From NCBI GenBank assembly GCA_917880885.1, contig OU862928.1, positions 36,754,962-36,818,961 of the forward strand: DNA of 64,000 nucleotides, in the 5' to 3' direction. A program made the position numbers and the translations under genes. Origin of the DNA: Limnephilus marmoratus (lineage: Eukaryota; Arthropoda; Insecta; Trichoptera; Limnephilidae). Of this stretch, positions 44,860 through 56,531 are shown one piece after another; the stretch's first letter is position 1; each line of letters starts with the position of its first letter. Under the pieces are notes generated by a model. It saw only the letters and a program-made list of their open reading frames with translations. It was not told the origin of the DNA and did not search any database.

Positions 44860-45130
44860 AAATTGTCAAAATTAGTCATGAATTGGTTCACAAGTGACAA
44901 GAAGGGAAAACGAAGTAGACCATTTATAAGTGGGTTGACGACATCAAAGCCATAGCAGGTGGTTCATAGACAAGTGTAGCCAATGATAGAGAGAAATGGC
45001 GACAGTTGGAGGAGGTCTTTGTCAATTAGTGACATACAGACAGGGAGTCGATGCACGATAAGTGTTATTAATATTATAAATAATGTAATGTAATTAACTG
45101 TCTGAATAAAGGTTATTATTATTATTAAAC
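44860..45130 (+). pseudogene. LINE F 3' end, copy 2
   Basis: Same sequence as 21,580-21,880: GTCAAAATTAGTCATGAATT, GACATCAAAGCCATAGCAGG, GAGAAATGGCGACAGTTGGA and an ATTATTATTATT tail. Contains stops relative to copy 1, so it is more decayed in the coding part. Confidence 0.75.
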
Positions 45131-45248
45131 TGAACCGGCACTATACATAATAGAACATTCTGAAACTGTCAAACTGGTGATAATAATATTTGGGTAGTAC
45201 TACTGATTTAAAAGTGTAAAGTGAGATAAGTGTTGTGAAAAATAAATA

Positions 45249-45830
45249 TGGCCAATCTTCACAAATTCATGGAAGAAGCAAAAGGAGGTAGTTAGTGAAC
45301 TACTTTTTGCAGTGCAAGATCCCAACAAAAAAATCAGTAAAGACGAAAAAATTATTGTGACGAATAAAGCACGAATATACTATCGTTATTAGGTCACTTG
45401 GCAATTGAAATGGCAGAAGATAAAAATAAAACAGAAATCGCTAATAGAGATAAAACATGTACGAGTATATACCCGCAAAATAAACAAAAAAATATAAAAA
45501 ATAAATATTGTCTAATGATTAGTCCTAAAACAAAAAGTGACACTTCTGACTCAATACTAAAAAAAATACAAAAACATTAAAATTAGTAAACTGGGAATAC
45601 GCATTGAAGGCATAAAAAAAATATCCCGAAACACAATCATCATTCAGTGTTTAAAAAAAGAGGACGCGAAGTAATTACAAATAGAGATCTCAAAGTAATA
45701 AATGATGTCGATACTAAAAAATTATCAAAAAACCTTCTTTAATTTTCAATGGAATATTTAATGATTATGACAAAGAAGATTTCACTCATGACATCATCGA
45801 ACAAAATGAGGATATTAAAACATAAACCTT
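45249..45830 (+). pseudogene. LINE ORF1 (Gag-like) relic
   Basis: Starts at ATGGCCAATCTTC (MANLHKFMEEAK). Frame-shifted pieces follow: FAVQDPNKKISKDEK, then SKLGIRIEGIKKISRNTIII then QCLKKEDAK, then NGIFNDYDKEDFTHDIIEQN. The pattern of a basic segment followed by a [KI]-[GS]-[IV]-x-[KR] strand and an L-x-K-x-E-D block resembles the RRM-like middle of jockey/R1-type ORF1 proteins. At least three stops or frame slips. It precedes but does not join the reverse-transcriptase relic at 47,985. Confidence 0.5.
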
Positions 45831-45984
45831 TCTTCAACGTCAAGAAAATGTGGTCGAAGCAGTGGCGTATTTTTTTATGCCGATTTTTATAATCCTATGT
45901 GCCGAGTACTCTTCCAATAAAATCTCCTACAAATTTATACATAACTGCTCTCAGAAATCGAGAATGGTACGCCTGTAATAGAAT

Positions 45985-47420
45985 TTCGCATCTTCATCAC
46001 GCATACGTATGGAATGCAACTCAAATGCAAAACTTCACTCGGTACACGATGAATCGGCAAATTATTGATAAAACAAAACTGGTTTAAATTAAAATAAATA
46101 TGCGGTTTATCAAAACTACACTCGGAACATAAAAATGTTTTTTCTTTGATTCTAGCGGCAATTACATTCTTAACATTAAACTGGTTTTAATTAAATCTGT
46201 ACGCGGTGAATTAAAACTACATTCAAAACATGAAAAGGATTTTTCTTTGTTTCTGCCGGCATTTACATTCTGAACACAAAACTGGTTTTAATTAAATCTG
46301 TTTGTGGTGAATTAAACCTACACTCAGAACATTGGGGCGGAGGAAAATTTCGCCGCCCCCTTATTTGGGTACTTCAAGCGGTGGGGGGGGGGGGGGGGAG
46401 TTGTGTATGGAAATCCTATTTTTTTATTACGACCCATTTATACACGAGCCGGATATTTTTAATAATCACATTTGACTATCTAATTTAATTTGGGAGGCGG
46501 GAATGGGTACCGCCGCCCCGGGAACCTTTATTGGATAACCAACACCTCTGCCATAGGTCACCCCAAGTGGTTCGCTACGTTTGGTGATTTAGCAGGGGTG
46601 CCCGGGTTCATGGGGTGAGGTTTGTCTAGGTCTTGGAGGTGGATGACCAAGACACGCTGAACCCCAGATTCCTACCCACCCCTTAAACCCTTTTCCTTCC
46701 CAGAACTCTCCTCACCTTCCTTTCCTTAAAAAACCCTCCACACAGCATCCCCAAAGATGACATAGGCCCTGAGGGGAAATTATTTTCCTCAGGACCTCCT
46801 GGGTGGAGCTCATGTAAAAAAAAAAAAATGACGAGTATTCTTTCAACGAAAATCATGTATATAAATTCTACTCCAAAGTTGATTGATTGATGCTGCTTTA
46901 GAGTCCCCAAACAATAGTTACACACGCAACAATCAATTTCTCAGAATTTTACAGCATTATGTAACTCAAATGTAAAGCTTCACTCGATGCAAGTAGAATC
47001 TGTAACTCGTTATTTAATTTATCGTTGTATTCTGAACACAAAACCAGTTTGTATGCGGTGAATTAAAACTACACTCAGAACATGAAAATGGTTTTTCTTT
47101 GATTCTGGCAGCACATACATAGTCTGGAAATAGAATATTATAACTAAATTTCGAATAAGAGGATATTTTCCTTCGAAATGTGTCATCAGATGAATCCACA
47201 ACTGGAAATTTACATTCTCAACACAAAATTGGTTTGAATTAAGTTTGTATGCGGCGAATTAAAAGTACACTCACAACACGAATACGGTTTTTCTTTGATT
47301 CTGGCAGCACATACAGAGTCTGCAACTAGAATTTAATAACTGAACTTCGAATAAGATAATGTTTTCCTTTGAATTGTGTCAGCAGATGAATTCTCAAATG
47401 GAATTTTACATGCTGAAAAC
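45985..47420 (-). repeat. Decayed zinc-finger-like units, left of and inside palindrome 1
   Basis: On the minus strand two informative frames occur at 47,201-47,014: HLMTHFEGK, equivalent to the H-x3-H half of a C2H2 finger with its linker, and KEKPFSCSECSFNSP, the C-x2-C half after the linker. Similar but more worn units continue to about 45,985, interrupted by SINE-A at 46,492-46,828. The mirror copy is at 50,600-51,020. No complete finger survives. Confidence 0.5.
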
Positions 47421-48273
47421 TGGTTTAACCCTTCGAATAATGAGAAAAAAATATCTATAAACTTTTGCCTGCCAATGTTTGCGCACAAAATTTCCGGTTC
47501 TTCCCATGCAATGTTAGCTCACCACCTAGACGTCAGGACTTTTGGTATGTTCACACCCTAAGTACCCTGAACAAGTTTCTGAAGGAATCGCTCAGTTCCC
47601 TGCTCACGCACTCTACACCTGCTTTCTTGACTGGACTATAATCTGTAGGTATTTATATTATTTGATATTAGGTAGGTATATACTTCAGCCTCCCTTATAC
47701 AAAAGTCACCGACCGCCACTGATCTTTACCTATTTCTAGTGTGAATTGAATGTTTTTATATATTTTATTTCAGAACATGTTCAATCGTCTTTCTGCACCT
47801 AACCAAATGCAAAATATATCCTGATTTGAACATCGTTAACGAAACATGCATGTATAAATGTAAATCAAGTTATATATCATTGAATAAGAAGATAACACTA
47901 ATAATGAAGAAATACTAAACGATGAAATATAATAAAAAGGATGAAATATAATAAAAAGGATGAAATATAATAAATAGATAAACACTAACCAATGCAATAA
48001 ATAAAATTCTAGGACGTAGGACAAAGAGTAACTGTGATGATGTAATAACTAGATATATGCTAAAAGACCAACCTATGGAAACTGTGACAAACCAATTTGC
48101 AAACTATTTTTCAGACAGCATTTCTTCAATGGTACATAAATGTGATTTTAGAGCGTCAAATATCATAATAGAATCACAACATAGCTTATATATACCACGA
48201 GCGTCACTCGCCATAGACATAGACATAGTGAGCATAGTGAAACTTCTCAAAAATTCAAAGTCTCCCGGCATAG
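46185..48273 (+). repeat. Palindrome 1, left arm
   Basis: 2,089 bp that recurs in inverted form at 49,755-51,469 plus 56,537-56,904. By eye the arms differ at only a small number of positions. The arm contains, in order, zinc-finger-like units, a G-run, SINE-A, more zinc-finger-like units, a 130-bp module (47,515-47,642), AT-rich DNA and the start of a LINE reverse transcriptase. Confidence 0.9.
46492..46828 (+). mobile_element. SINE-A copy in palindrome 1 left arm
   Basis: Full-length form with poly(A), GGGAGGCGGGAATGGGTACC to CTCATG and an A-run. Its mirror copy in the right arm is split by the BEL element. Confidence 0.8.
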
Positions 48274-48860
48274 ACAATATTCGAATGTTTGATATTAAAA
48301 GAAACATAGATATCTTAGGCCCTATCTTAACTCATCTGATTAACACAATTTTAACACAAGCAGTAATACCAGATGAACTCAAGTGTAGTATTGTCAGACC
48401 TGTTTACAAAAGTGGAAAACATACTGATGTCGGAAACTATAGACCGATTAGTATTTTACCCGCTATGGAAAAGATTCTCGAGAAATACATATCATTAAAA
48501 CTGACTAAATATTTGGATTGCTTTTCTTTAATAGATCCCAATCAATATGGTTTCCAAAAAAAAGAACCGAAATGTTACTCCTGGATTTTTCTAACTATAT
48601 AAATAATTGAATAACAAAAGACATGTTTTGGTATTGTTAATAGACAATTCAAAGGCATTTGATACTATATATACGATGAAATTATTAAATATTTTGGAGG
48701 CAATAGGGGTAAGAGGAAACGTATTAAAACTATTCAAAAACTTCTTAACTAACCGCCAAATCAAGGAAAAAATATCGGATAAATTTAGTGAAATAAAAAA
48801 TGTCAAGACTGGAGTTCCACAAAGTTCGATTTTGGGACCAACACTTTATTTTTATTTTTT
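47985..48860 (+). pseudogene. LINE reverse-transcriptase relic
   Basis: Frame one (to 48,602) carries KNSKSPGIDNIRM, VGNYRPISILPAMEKILEKY and DPNQYGFQKK, the finger and motif 0-2 blocks of a CR1/jockey-type reverse transcriptase. After a frameshift, frame two (48,607 on) carries LLIDNSKAFDTI (motif A) and TGVPQSSILGPTLY (motif B). The usual glycine in PQG is serine here. The protein stops being recognisable at about 48,850, before the catalytic F/Y-x-D-D motif. The first 290 bp lie in the palindrome arm and so occur again at 49,755-50,040. The rest lies only in the spacer. Confidence 0.8.
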
Positions 48861-49754
48861 TAAATTCCTTTATTTTTCCCATATTTTACAATTTATATTT
48901 ACATATTTTGAAAATCATAACAATAATGTGGGAACCCACTAAGGCGCAGCCTGTGCGTGGGTAATATAGTTAAAATAAGTTTTATTTAGTACCTAGAAAA
49001 AAACAAACAGTGGTATATAAAGCAAAAACAAAATTTGTTTTAACAGTTTGTATAAAAAGTGTAAACAATAGTGTACGGTTAAATACGTGTATAGTGTAAT
49101 AAATAGAATACATTGTAATTATAGGTGTAAAGTTTGTGAGAAAGTGAAAAACCATCGATATATTAACTTGGTCGAAGTATAAAACTAAATAAATAGAGTT
49201 TTTAGAAACATAAAGTGATATAAAACTAAATAAATAGAGTTTTTACATCTGTATGGCTTCGCCATAATTTTAACTCTTTTATGTACCTAATGCGGAAATT
49301 TAGTTGCAACTTGAATATTTTTTGGTAAACTATTGAAGGTACGAGGTCCAATAAAGCTGCTGTGAGTTTGCATTTGTTTTGTGTGTGTTTGGGGGGTATA
49401 GAATGGAAAAAGTTAGAGTTGATATTTATTTAAAAAAACTGGAAGAGTTCATGAAATGACATTTACAAATAAGTTTTTTTTTTTCTAAGTTTTTACAAAT
49501 TAGGGGGCGTTCAAGTATTACGTAACGCGATTTTTGAAGATCTTTGACCCCCCATGTAACGCGCCCTAACGTTTTTCCGTGCCCTCCCCCCCTAAACGTT
49601 ACGTAACGCCAAAGTGACAATTTTTACCTGAAAGTCACAATTAAGAGGAATATAAACGCTAAAAATATTTCGAATCTCATGCTTGCAAAATTTTAAAATC
49701 GAGCGTCTTTTTGCACGAGGCTAGTAAGCAATGCCGGCTATGCCGGCTAACCGG
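48861..49754. other. Spacer of palindrome 1, right part
   Basis: AT-rich. AAACTAAATAAATAGAGTTTT is directly duplicated at about 49,182 and 49,223. 49,500-49,620 looks like a short MITE: GGGGGCGTTCAAGTATTACG and CGTTACGTAACGCC with an inverted TTACGTAACG core, next to GACCCCCCATGTAACGCG. The border has CCGGCTATG repeated three times. No gene recognised. Confidence 0.5.
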
Positions 49755-51469
49755 CTATGCCGGGAGACTTTGAATTTTTGAGAAGTTTCACTATGCTCAC
49801 TATGTCTATGTCTATGGCGAGTGACGCTCGTGGTATATATAAGCTATGTTGTGATTCTATTATGATATTTGACGCTCTAAAATCACATTTATGTACCATT
49901 GAAGAAATGCTGTCTGAAAAATAGTTTGCAAATTGGTTTGTCACAGTTTCCATAGGTTGGTCTTTTAGCATATATCTAGTTATTACATCATCACAGTTAC
50001 TCTTTGTCCTACGTCCTAGAATTTTATTTATTGCATTGGTTAGTGTTTATCTATTTATTATATTTCATCCTTTTTATTATATTTCATCCTTTTTATTATA
50101 TTTCATCGTTTAGTATTTCTTCATTATTAGTGTTATCTTCTTATTCAATGATATATAACTTGATTTACATTTATACATGCATGTTTCGTTAACGATGTTC
50201 AAATCAGGATATATTTTGCATTTGGTTAGGTGCAGAAAGACGATTGAACATGTTCTGAAATAAAATATATAAAAACATTCAATTCACACTAGAAATAGGT
50301 AAAGATCAGTGGCGGTCGGTGACTTTTGTATAAGGGAGGCTGAAGTATATACCTACCTAATATCAAATAATATAAATACCTACAGATTATAGTCCAGTCA
50401 AGAAAGCAGGTGTAGAGTGCGTGAGCAGGGAACTGAGCGATTCCTTCAGAAACTTGTTCAGGGTACTTAGGGTGTGAACATACCAAAAGTCCTGACGTCT
50501 AGGTGGTGAGCTAACATTGCATGGGAAGAACCGGAAATTTTGTGCGCAAACATTGGCAGGCAAAAGTTTATAGATATTTTTTTCTCATTATTCGAAGGGT
50601 TAAACCAGTTTTCAGCATGTAAAATTCCATTTAAGAATTCATCTGCTGACACAATTCAAAGGAAAACATTATCTTATTCGAAGTTCAGTTATTAAATTCT
50701 AGTTGCAGACTCTGTATGTGCTGCCAGAATCAAAGAAAAACCGTATTCGTGTTGTGAGTGTACTTTTAATTCGCCGCATACAAACTTAATTCAAACCAAT
50801 TTTGTGTTGAGAATGTAAATTTCCAGTTGTGGATTCATCTGATGACACATTTCGAAGGAAAACATCCTCTTATTCGAAATTTAGTTATAATATTCTATTT
50901 CCAGACTATGTATGTGCTGCCAGAATCAAAGAAAAACCATTTTCATGTTCTGAGTGTAGTTTTAATTCACCGCATACAAACTGGTTTTGTGTTCAGAATA
51001 CAACGATAAATTAAATAACGAGTTACAGATTCTACTTGCATCGAGTGAAGCTTTACATTTGAGTTACATAATGCTGTAAAATTCTGAGAAATTGATTATT
51101 GCGTGTGTAACTATTGTTTGGGGACTCTAAAGCAGTATCAATCAATCAACTTTGGAGTAGAATTTATAAACATGATTTTCGTTGAAAGAATACTCGTCAA
51201 TTTTTTTTTTACATGAGCTCCACCCAGGAGGTCCTGAGGAAAATAATTTCCCCTCAGGGCCTATGTCATCTTTGGGGATGCTGTGTGGAGGGTTTTTTAA
51301 GGAAAGGAAGGAGGGGAGAGTTCTGGGAAGGAAAAGGGTTTAAGGGGTGGGTAGGAATCTGGGGTTCAGTGTGTCTTGGTCATCCACCTCCAAGACCTAG
51401 ACAAACCTCACCCCATGAACCCGGGCACCCCTGCTAAATCACCAAACGTAGCGAACCACTTGGGGTGAC

Positions 51470-52035
51470 TGGATACGCGCCATTAATATATTTGTATCCA
51501 TTTTCTTAATCAATTAATAATTTATGCTATGAGACCATGAGGGCGCCATCTATGTTTTTGTATTGTATTGAATTTACCTATGTGGCTTGAGATGCAGTAT
51601 ATTCATGCGTTTCCTTACCTTTGTGAATCAGGCAATTACTTCTGACGGGAGTGTCAGTAAAAGGCCAAGAGATGTCTCTCCTGGTCAGTCATAAGAATAA
51701 TTCATCTAATACTTGAATTATTGTTGTACAAGATTGGATTTTGGCACGCATTATTAATATGCAATTTTTTTTTTGTTGAAACTTCCTTGCTGTGCGAAAC
51801 ATCTGTTAAGATTATGCAATATCGCCTTGACATTTTTATTGAAAAGAAGTGTCTTTTTGTGTGGACATCGTGGCTGAGCTGCATTCTCTGAGTGAGTATT
51901 TGTTTGTTTTCACTTTGGTTTTTGGAATTGCTGGGTCGACTGTTTTTTGTGTCACATAGGGAAGAATTCAATTTTCGTTATTTTTACATAGGGTATTCAT
52001 TCCCTCGTGTCAGGGGCTATTTACACGCCCCTACA
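51470..52035 (+). repeat. BEL 5' LTR
   Basis: 566 bp, TGGATACGCGCC to CGCCCCTACA. Contains GGGCGCCATCTATG and a T-run near 51,765. TG..CA ends are standard. Confidence 0.93.
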
Positions 52036-52042
52036 TATTTAA

Positions 52043-52060
52043 TGGTCCTTCGTAGCCTGG
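52043..52060 (+). promoter_or_regulatory. BEL primer-binding site (tRNA-Tyr-like)
   Basis: TGGTCCTTCG seven bases after the LTR is complementary to the CCA end and acceptor stem of insect tRNA-Tyr as I recall it (CGAAGGACCA). The next bases (TAGCCTGGATT) match only with gaps, so the assignment is an inference. Confidence 0.55.
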
Positions 52061-52396
52061 ATTATTATTCATTCATACATTCAATTCGAGATTATAGCTG
52101 ATATTACATGGATGTTCGAATTTACGTATTTTTTTTGGTAAATTTGAAGTACCTCTCATTTTTTGAGAACTATAGCTGGTCTTGTTTTTTGCTTTTGGAT
52201 GACATATTTGGATGTTCGCAGAATTATCGTAATTTTGGATAATTATTCGCAACATTATTATTATTAATTAATTGTTAACATTGTTCGCGGAATTGTCGTA
52301 ATTTTGGACAATTATTCGCAGCATTATTATTAATTAATTATTAACATTGTAACATTATTGTAAAATTTTGTGGTAATCTTTTCGCATATATAAAAA

Positions 52397-55300
52397 ATGC
52401 CAAGAATTACGGAAGAAATTTCAAATGATCAATATGATCGAATGCTTATTTCGTTAACAGCGAAAAAGGAAAAACTTTTTTCACGTATTAATGATCTATT
52501 TAACTTGACAAAAAATGTCTCTGATTTCGATTTTAGGAATAATGAAACTTTCATAGATCAGACCGGATTAATAGATGAAATGTACATTCAGTTTGAAAAC
52601 ATTATTGACGATATTAATTATTGTCAGTTGACTTTAAACCCAGGGTTTCAACCGGAATTTGAATCATTGAATGCCTTTGTGGATCTGTTTTTACCGGTCA
52701 AACGAACTCGTAACCTGATACTAGCCTCGGCGCGTACATTCTCGACTCAGAATATGCCCTTGGAATCTTGTATGTGTTGTAAAAAAACTGATCATTTAGT
52801 CAACGTTTGCTCAAATATTAAATGTATGAGTTCCCCACAGGCTCGATTTGAATTTATAAAATCGAAAAATGCCTGTGTAAATTGCCTTAGTGGTTCACAT
52901 ACAATCAAGTCATGCAAATCGGGGTTAGTTTGTGATTTGTGCAATAAACGTCATCATACATTCTTACATTTTGGCAGTGTGAATAATATGAAAACCAATA
53001 CTCATGTACATACGTCGCAAGTACCTACCAGTGAAGAACCGTCAGTCCCCCCTCCAGTGTCATCCAGCATCAATGGAACTGGCATTGGTGATAAGCAAGT
53101 GGAGGGGACTGCGAATGTCAATTCTTCGTGTTCGCTTTCTGCCAAAGTAACACCGAACTCTTCTATTTTACTTTCGACCGCACAAGTATACGCGAAGCTT
53201 AAAAACGGAAATAAAGTTATTGTTCGGTGCCTAATTGATAATGGCTCTCAAAATAATTTGATTACGATAGATTGTTGTAAGTCACTGAATTTACCAATAA
53301 TTCCTTTGAGTAATTCTTTTGTCAAAGAAATTGGTTCAGCTTCACGACCAATCTTCAGTGACGTCTATTTAGACATTGAGTCGCGCGTGTATTCAAATAA
53401 TAAATGTAATATACATGCACTTGTCGTTGATAGTATCACAAATAAACGGCCTAATCACTGTATAATCAAAGGTGATATGAGGTTCTTAGTATTCTGTAGT
53501 AGGTCTGAAATTGCAGATGATGGATATTACATCCATCATGCCGCCATTCGTCCTGATAATCCTATGCCTAGGATTGTGCTGGACGCTAGCGCTAAGACAG
53601 GGCTGTCACTAAATGACATCTTGCATACTGGTCTCAATTTGCAAACTGATTGGTTTTTGCTTTTATTTGACTTTCGTCAGTTAGCCAAAGATATGAGACC
53701 ACATTTCCTGGATACTGCCAATGTGGCAGAGTACAAGTTGTATGTGGACGACCTGGTCTATTCTATTGCAGATGAGTCCAGCGCCGTACGTCTTTCTCGA
53801 GAATTAATCTCGTTATTCAAGTCCGGTGCCTTTGATTTGGTCAAATGGACTACTAGTTCTCAAGTTGTACTTGAAAACCTTCCAGATTTTCACCGCAGTG
53901 CGGTGGACTTCACTGTTGGTTCTAACAATGCCTGTAAGGTGTTAGACCTCTTGTGGGAATCAGTTGATGACAGCTTCTTCTTTACTACGTCGTATGTTCA
54001 GGAGAAGTGTACAAAGCGGAACATACTCTCTATAGTCGCCCGCTTATTCGATGTCTTCGGCTTGGTCGCCCCCATCATTTTGTACGCTAAATTGCTCATT
54101 AAAGAGCTATGGCTGTGCAACATTGGTTGGGATGATACCCCCCCTGAGAGCGTTATTCAAAGGTTCTCGTCACTCATACAGGAATTTCCTTTGATTTCTA
54201 CGATTAAAATCCCGCGTCATGTTGGTGTCCTAAAGGACAGTACAGTACTCATTGTCGCGTTCTGCGATGCGAGCCTGAATGGTTATGGCTGTGTGATATA
54301 TTTACACACAACTGATCCATCTCGGAATATTACCGTGAGATTGTTTTGTGCAAAATCAAAGGTCTCTCCCACCAAAGTGACAACACTCGCTCGTTTGGAG
54401 CTGTGTGCCGCGGTCTTGATGTCCAAACTAATACGGATGGTTCAAGATAATTATCGTTCGCGTTTTACTATTGCAGGGACATACGCGTTTTCAGATTCTA
54501 GCATTGCGCTTTCATGGATACATTCGTCGCCACATCGATGGTCGATGTTTGTTAGTAATCACGTGGCACAATGTCAGGAGAATTTGCCTTCTGAGAAGTT
54601 TTATCATGTCGCCGTTAGAGAAAACCCGAGCGACTGCCTTTCTCGTGGCTTGCTTCCTTCCCAACTCGTTTCACATGATTTATGGTGGAACGGCCCATCA
54701 TGGATTCGCAGCCCACCTTTGGAATGGCCATTAAAACTGTTTCACCCTACCAATACTGGTGAAATGCCTGAACACAAAGCTAATGTGCTCATTGCAACAT
54801 TTCAGGGTGAAAAATCGGTCCTGAGTGAACTGGCTCAGCGTATATCCACTGGGAATAAACCTTTAAGGATAGTAGTTTATGTCCTTCGATTCGTAAAAAA
54901 GGTATCACCTTCCTGTAAAAAAGTTATGATTCGTTCTGTGCAGAGTTTTCATTTTATAGAAGATATTGCTGAACTCCAGAAAGGCAAATTGTCCATATAC
55001 AATTCAAAAAAGCTTCGGAATTTATTAGTTTTTCTCGATGAGGATAATTTGTTACGTATTGGGGGGCGGCTTTCTAAATCGGATTTACCTTTTGAGGTTA
55101 AACATCCGGTTTTACTTCCCAAACATGACTGTGTTGTGGATCTTATCGTTGATCATTTCCATGTCATGTACTTTCATATAGGCCCTGGACTTCTTATGTC
55201 CATCTTACGGCAGCGCTATTGGATATTAGATGCCAGGACTGTTATTAGGGCAAAAGTGCGGAAATGCAATTGCTGCTTCCGCTTAAATCTATCGCATCCT

Positions 55301-55459
55301 ACACTGAAAATGGCAGCTTTACCTTCATGTCGTGTTGTAGAAGCAAGGGCTTTCGTTCACACCAGTGTAGATTACGCAGGTCCCCTCTGTATCACGCTTG
55401 CTCGTCTGAGAGGACAACTTTCACAAAAGGCATATATATATTTTTTGTGTGCCTTGTAA
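52397..55459 (+). pseudogene. BEL gag-pol, fused by in-frame deletions
   Basis: 1,020 codons without a stop. Residues 1-120 are gag. A cysteine/histidine cluster (125-191) has zinc-knuckle spacing such as C-x2-C-x4-H-x4-C. A retropepsin-like active site, DNGS, is at 281-284. Then the frame jumps near 360 to the reverse-transcriptase fingers (DDGYYIHHAAIR, VLDASAKTGLSLND, to about 427). The palm with the first catalytic aspartate is missing before YVDD (449-452). RNase H is present (FCDAS at 622, LELCAA at 667, SDSSIALSW, NPSDCLSRG). Integrase has its HHCC zinc site (920-960) and first catalytic aspartate (D992), then a T-run frameshift ends the frame. The lost segments leave the frame open, so the fusion may have been translated. 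Confidence 0.9.
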
Positions 55460-55668
55460 CCAAGGCCATTCATATTGAGTTGGTCTTTGACCTAACTTCA
55501 AATGCTTTCAGCCGTTTTATTTCTCGGCGTGGCCATGTGTGTCATTCTTGTATTCAGAGAATGGTTAATTCTGGTATGGATAAAATTGTTCGCGTTGCAA
55601 CGGTAAAGACACGATTTGGTTCTTTTAAACGTCCGGTTGTCAAATTATATCCCATTCCAACGCAATAA
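55430..55668 (+). pseudogene. BEL integrase tail, shifted frame
   Basis: Past a frameshift in the ATATATTTTTTG run the neighbouring frame reads VCLVTKAIHIELVFDL and FSRFISRRG, then jumps directly to KIVRVATVKTRFGSFKRPVV, the C-terminal end of BEL/Pao integrases. The intervening part with the other two catalytic acidic residues is absent. It ends at TAA 55,666-55,668. The next 300 bp is A/T-rich 3' UTR. Confidence 0.85.
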
Positions 55669-55951
55669 TTTTATATTTTGTTTATTTTTATTTATTTATT
55701 TTTTGTTTTTTAGTCATTGTTTCAATGATCTCTGACCCAGACATGGCATTACTTAATATCCGTTATCTTGGTCAATTGAACTTTATTACATTGTATTTTT
55801 TAGTTATTTTTCTTTATTTTGTGAGATTCTGCGAATTTCCAATGCGTGTCATTCCTTAATATTACCGGTGAATACAGTCACTTTATTTCTATTTCATTTC
55901 TTGTTTCATTTGTATTTTTATACTCTTTCTTTTGTAAGCTCTACGAACTTC

Positions 55952-55965
55952 TAAGGCGGGGAATA
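55952..55965 (+). promoter_or_regulatory. BEL polypurine tract
   Basis: AAGGCGGGGAATA immediately precedes the 3' LTR, where plus-strand priming is expected. Confidence 0.75.
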
Positions 55966-56531
55966 TGGATACGCGCCATAAATATATTTGTATCCATTTT
56001 CTTAATCAATTAATAATTTATGCTATGAGACCATGAGGGCGCCATCTATGTTTTTGTATTGTATTGAATTTACCTATGTGGCTTGAGATGCAGTATATTC
56101 ATGCGTTTCCTTACCTTTGTGAATCAGGCAATTACTTCTGACGGGAGTGTCAGTAAAAGGCCAAGAGATGTCTCTCCTGGTCAGTCATAAGAATAATTCA
56201 TCTAATACTTGAATTATTGTTGTACAAGATTGGATTTTGGCACGCATTATTAATATGCAAATTTTTTTTTGTTGAAACTTCCTTGCTGTGCGAAACATCT
56301 GTTAAGATTATGCAATATCGCCTTGACATTTTTATTGAAAAGAAGTGTCTTTTTGTGTGGACATCGTGGCTGAGCTGCATTCTCTGAGTGAGTATTTGTT
56401 TGTTTTCACTTTGGTTTTTGGAATTGCTGGGTCGACTGTTTTTTGTGTCACATAGGGAAGAATTCAATTTTCGTTAATTTTACATAGGGTATTCATTCCC
56501 TCGTGTCAGGGGCTATTTACACGCCCCTACA
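55966..56531 (+). repeat. BEL 3' LTR
   Basis: 566 bp, same as the 5' LTR except near the third line of the element (CCATAAATA for CCATTAATA), one base at the T-run and one near the end (GTTAATTTT for GTTATTTTT). Confidence 0.93.

Larger units (their letters stand above)
51470..56531 (+). mobile_element. BEL/Pao retrotransposon, internally deleted
   Basis: 5,062 bp bounded by 566-bp LTRs, with GTGAC on both sides (51,465-51,469 and 56,532-56,536). LTRs differ at three sites that I can see, all A/T exchanges, so insertion is recent. The coding region has at least three deletions and one frameshift, so it cannot move by itself. It was probably mobilised in trans. Domain order gag, protease, reverse transcriptase, RNase H, integrase and the YVDD motif place it in BEL/Pao. 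Confidence 0.93.

Noticed and set aside
47836..48024. 62-codon hydrophobic minus-strand frame (and mirror at 50,004)
   Set aside because: AT-rich repeats (GGATGAAATATAATAAAAA type units) produce F/I/L/Y-rich frames. Duplicated by the palindrome, not by selection.
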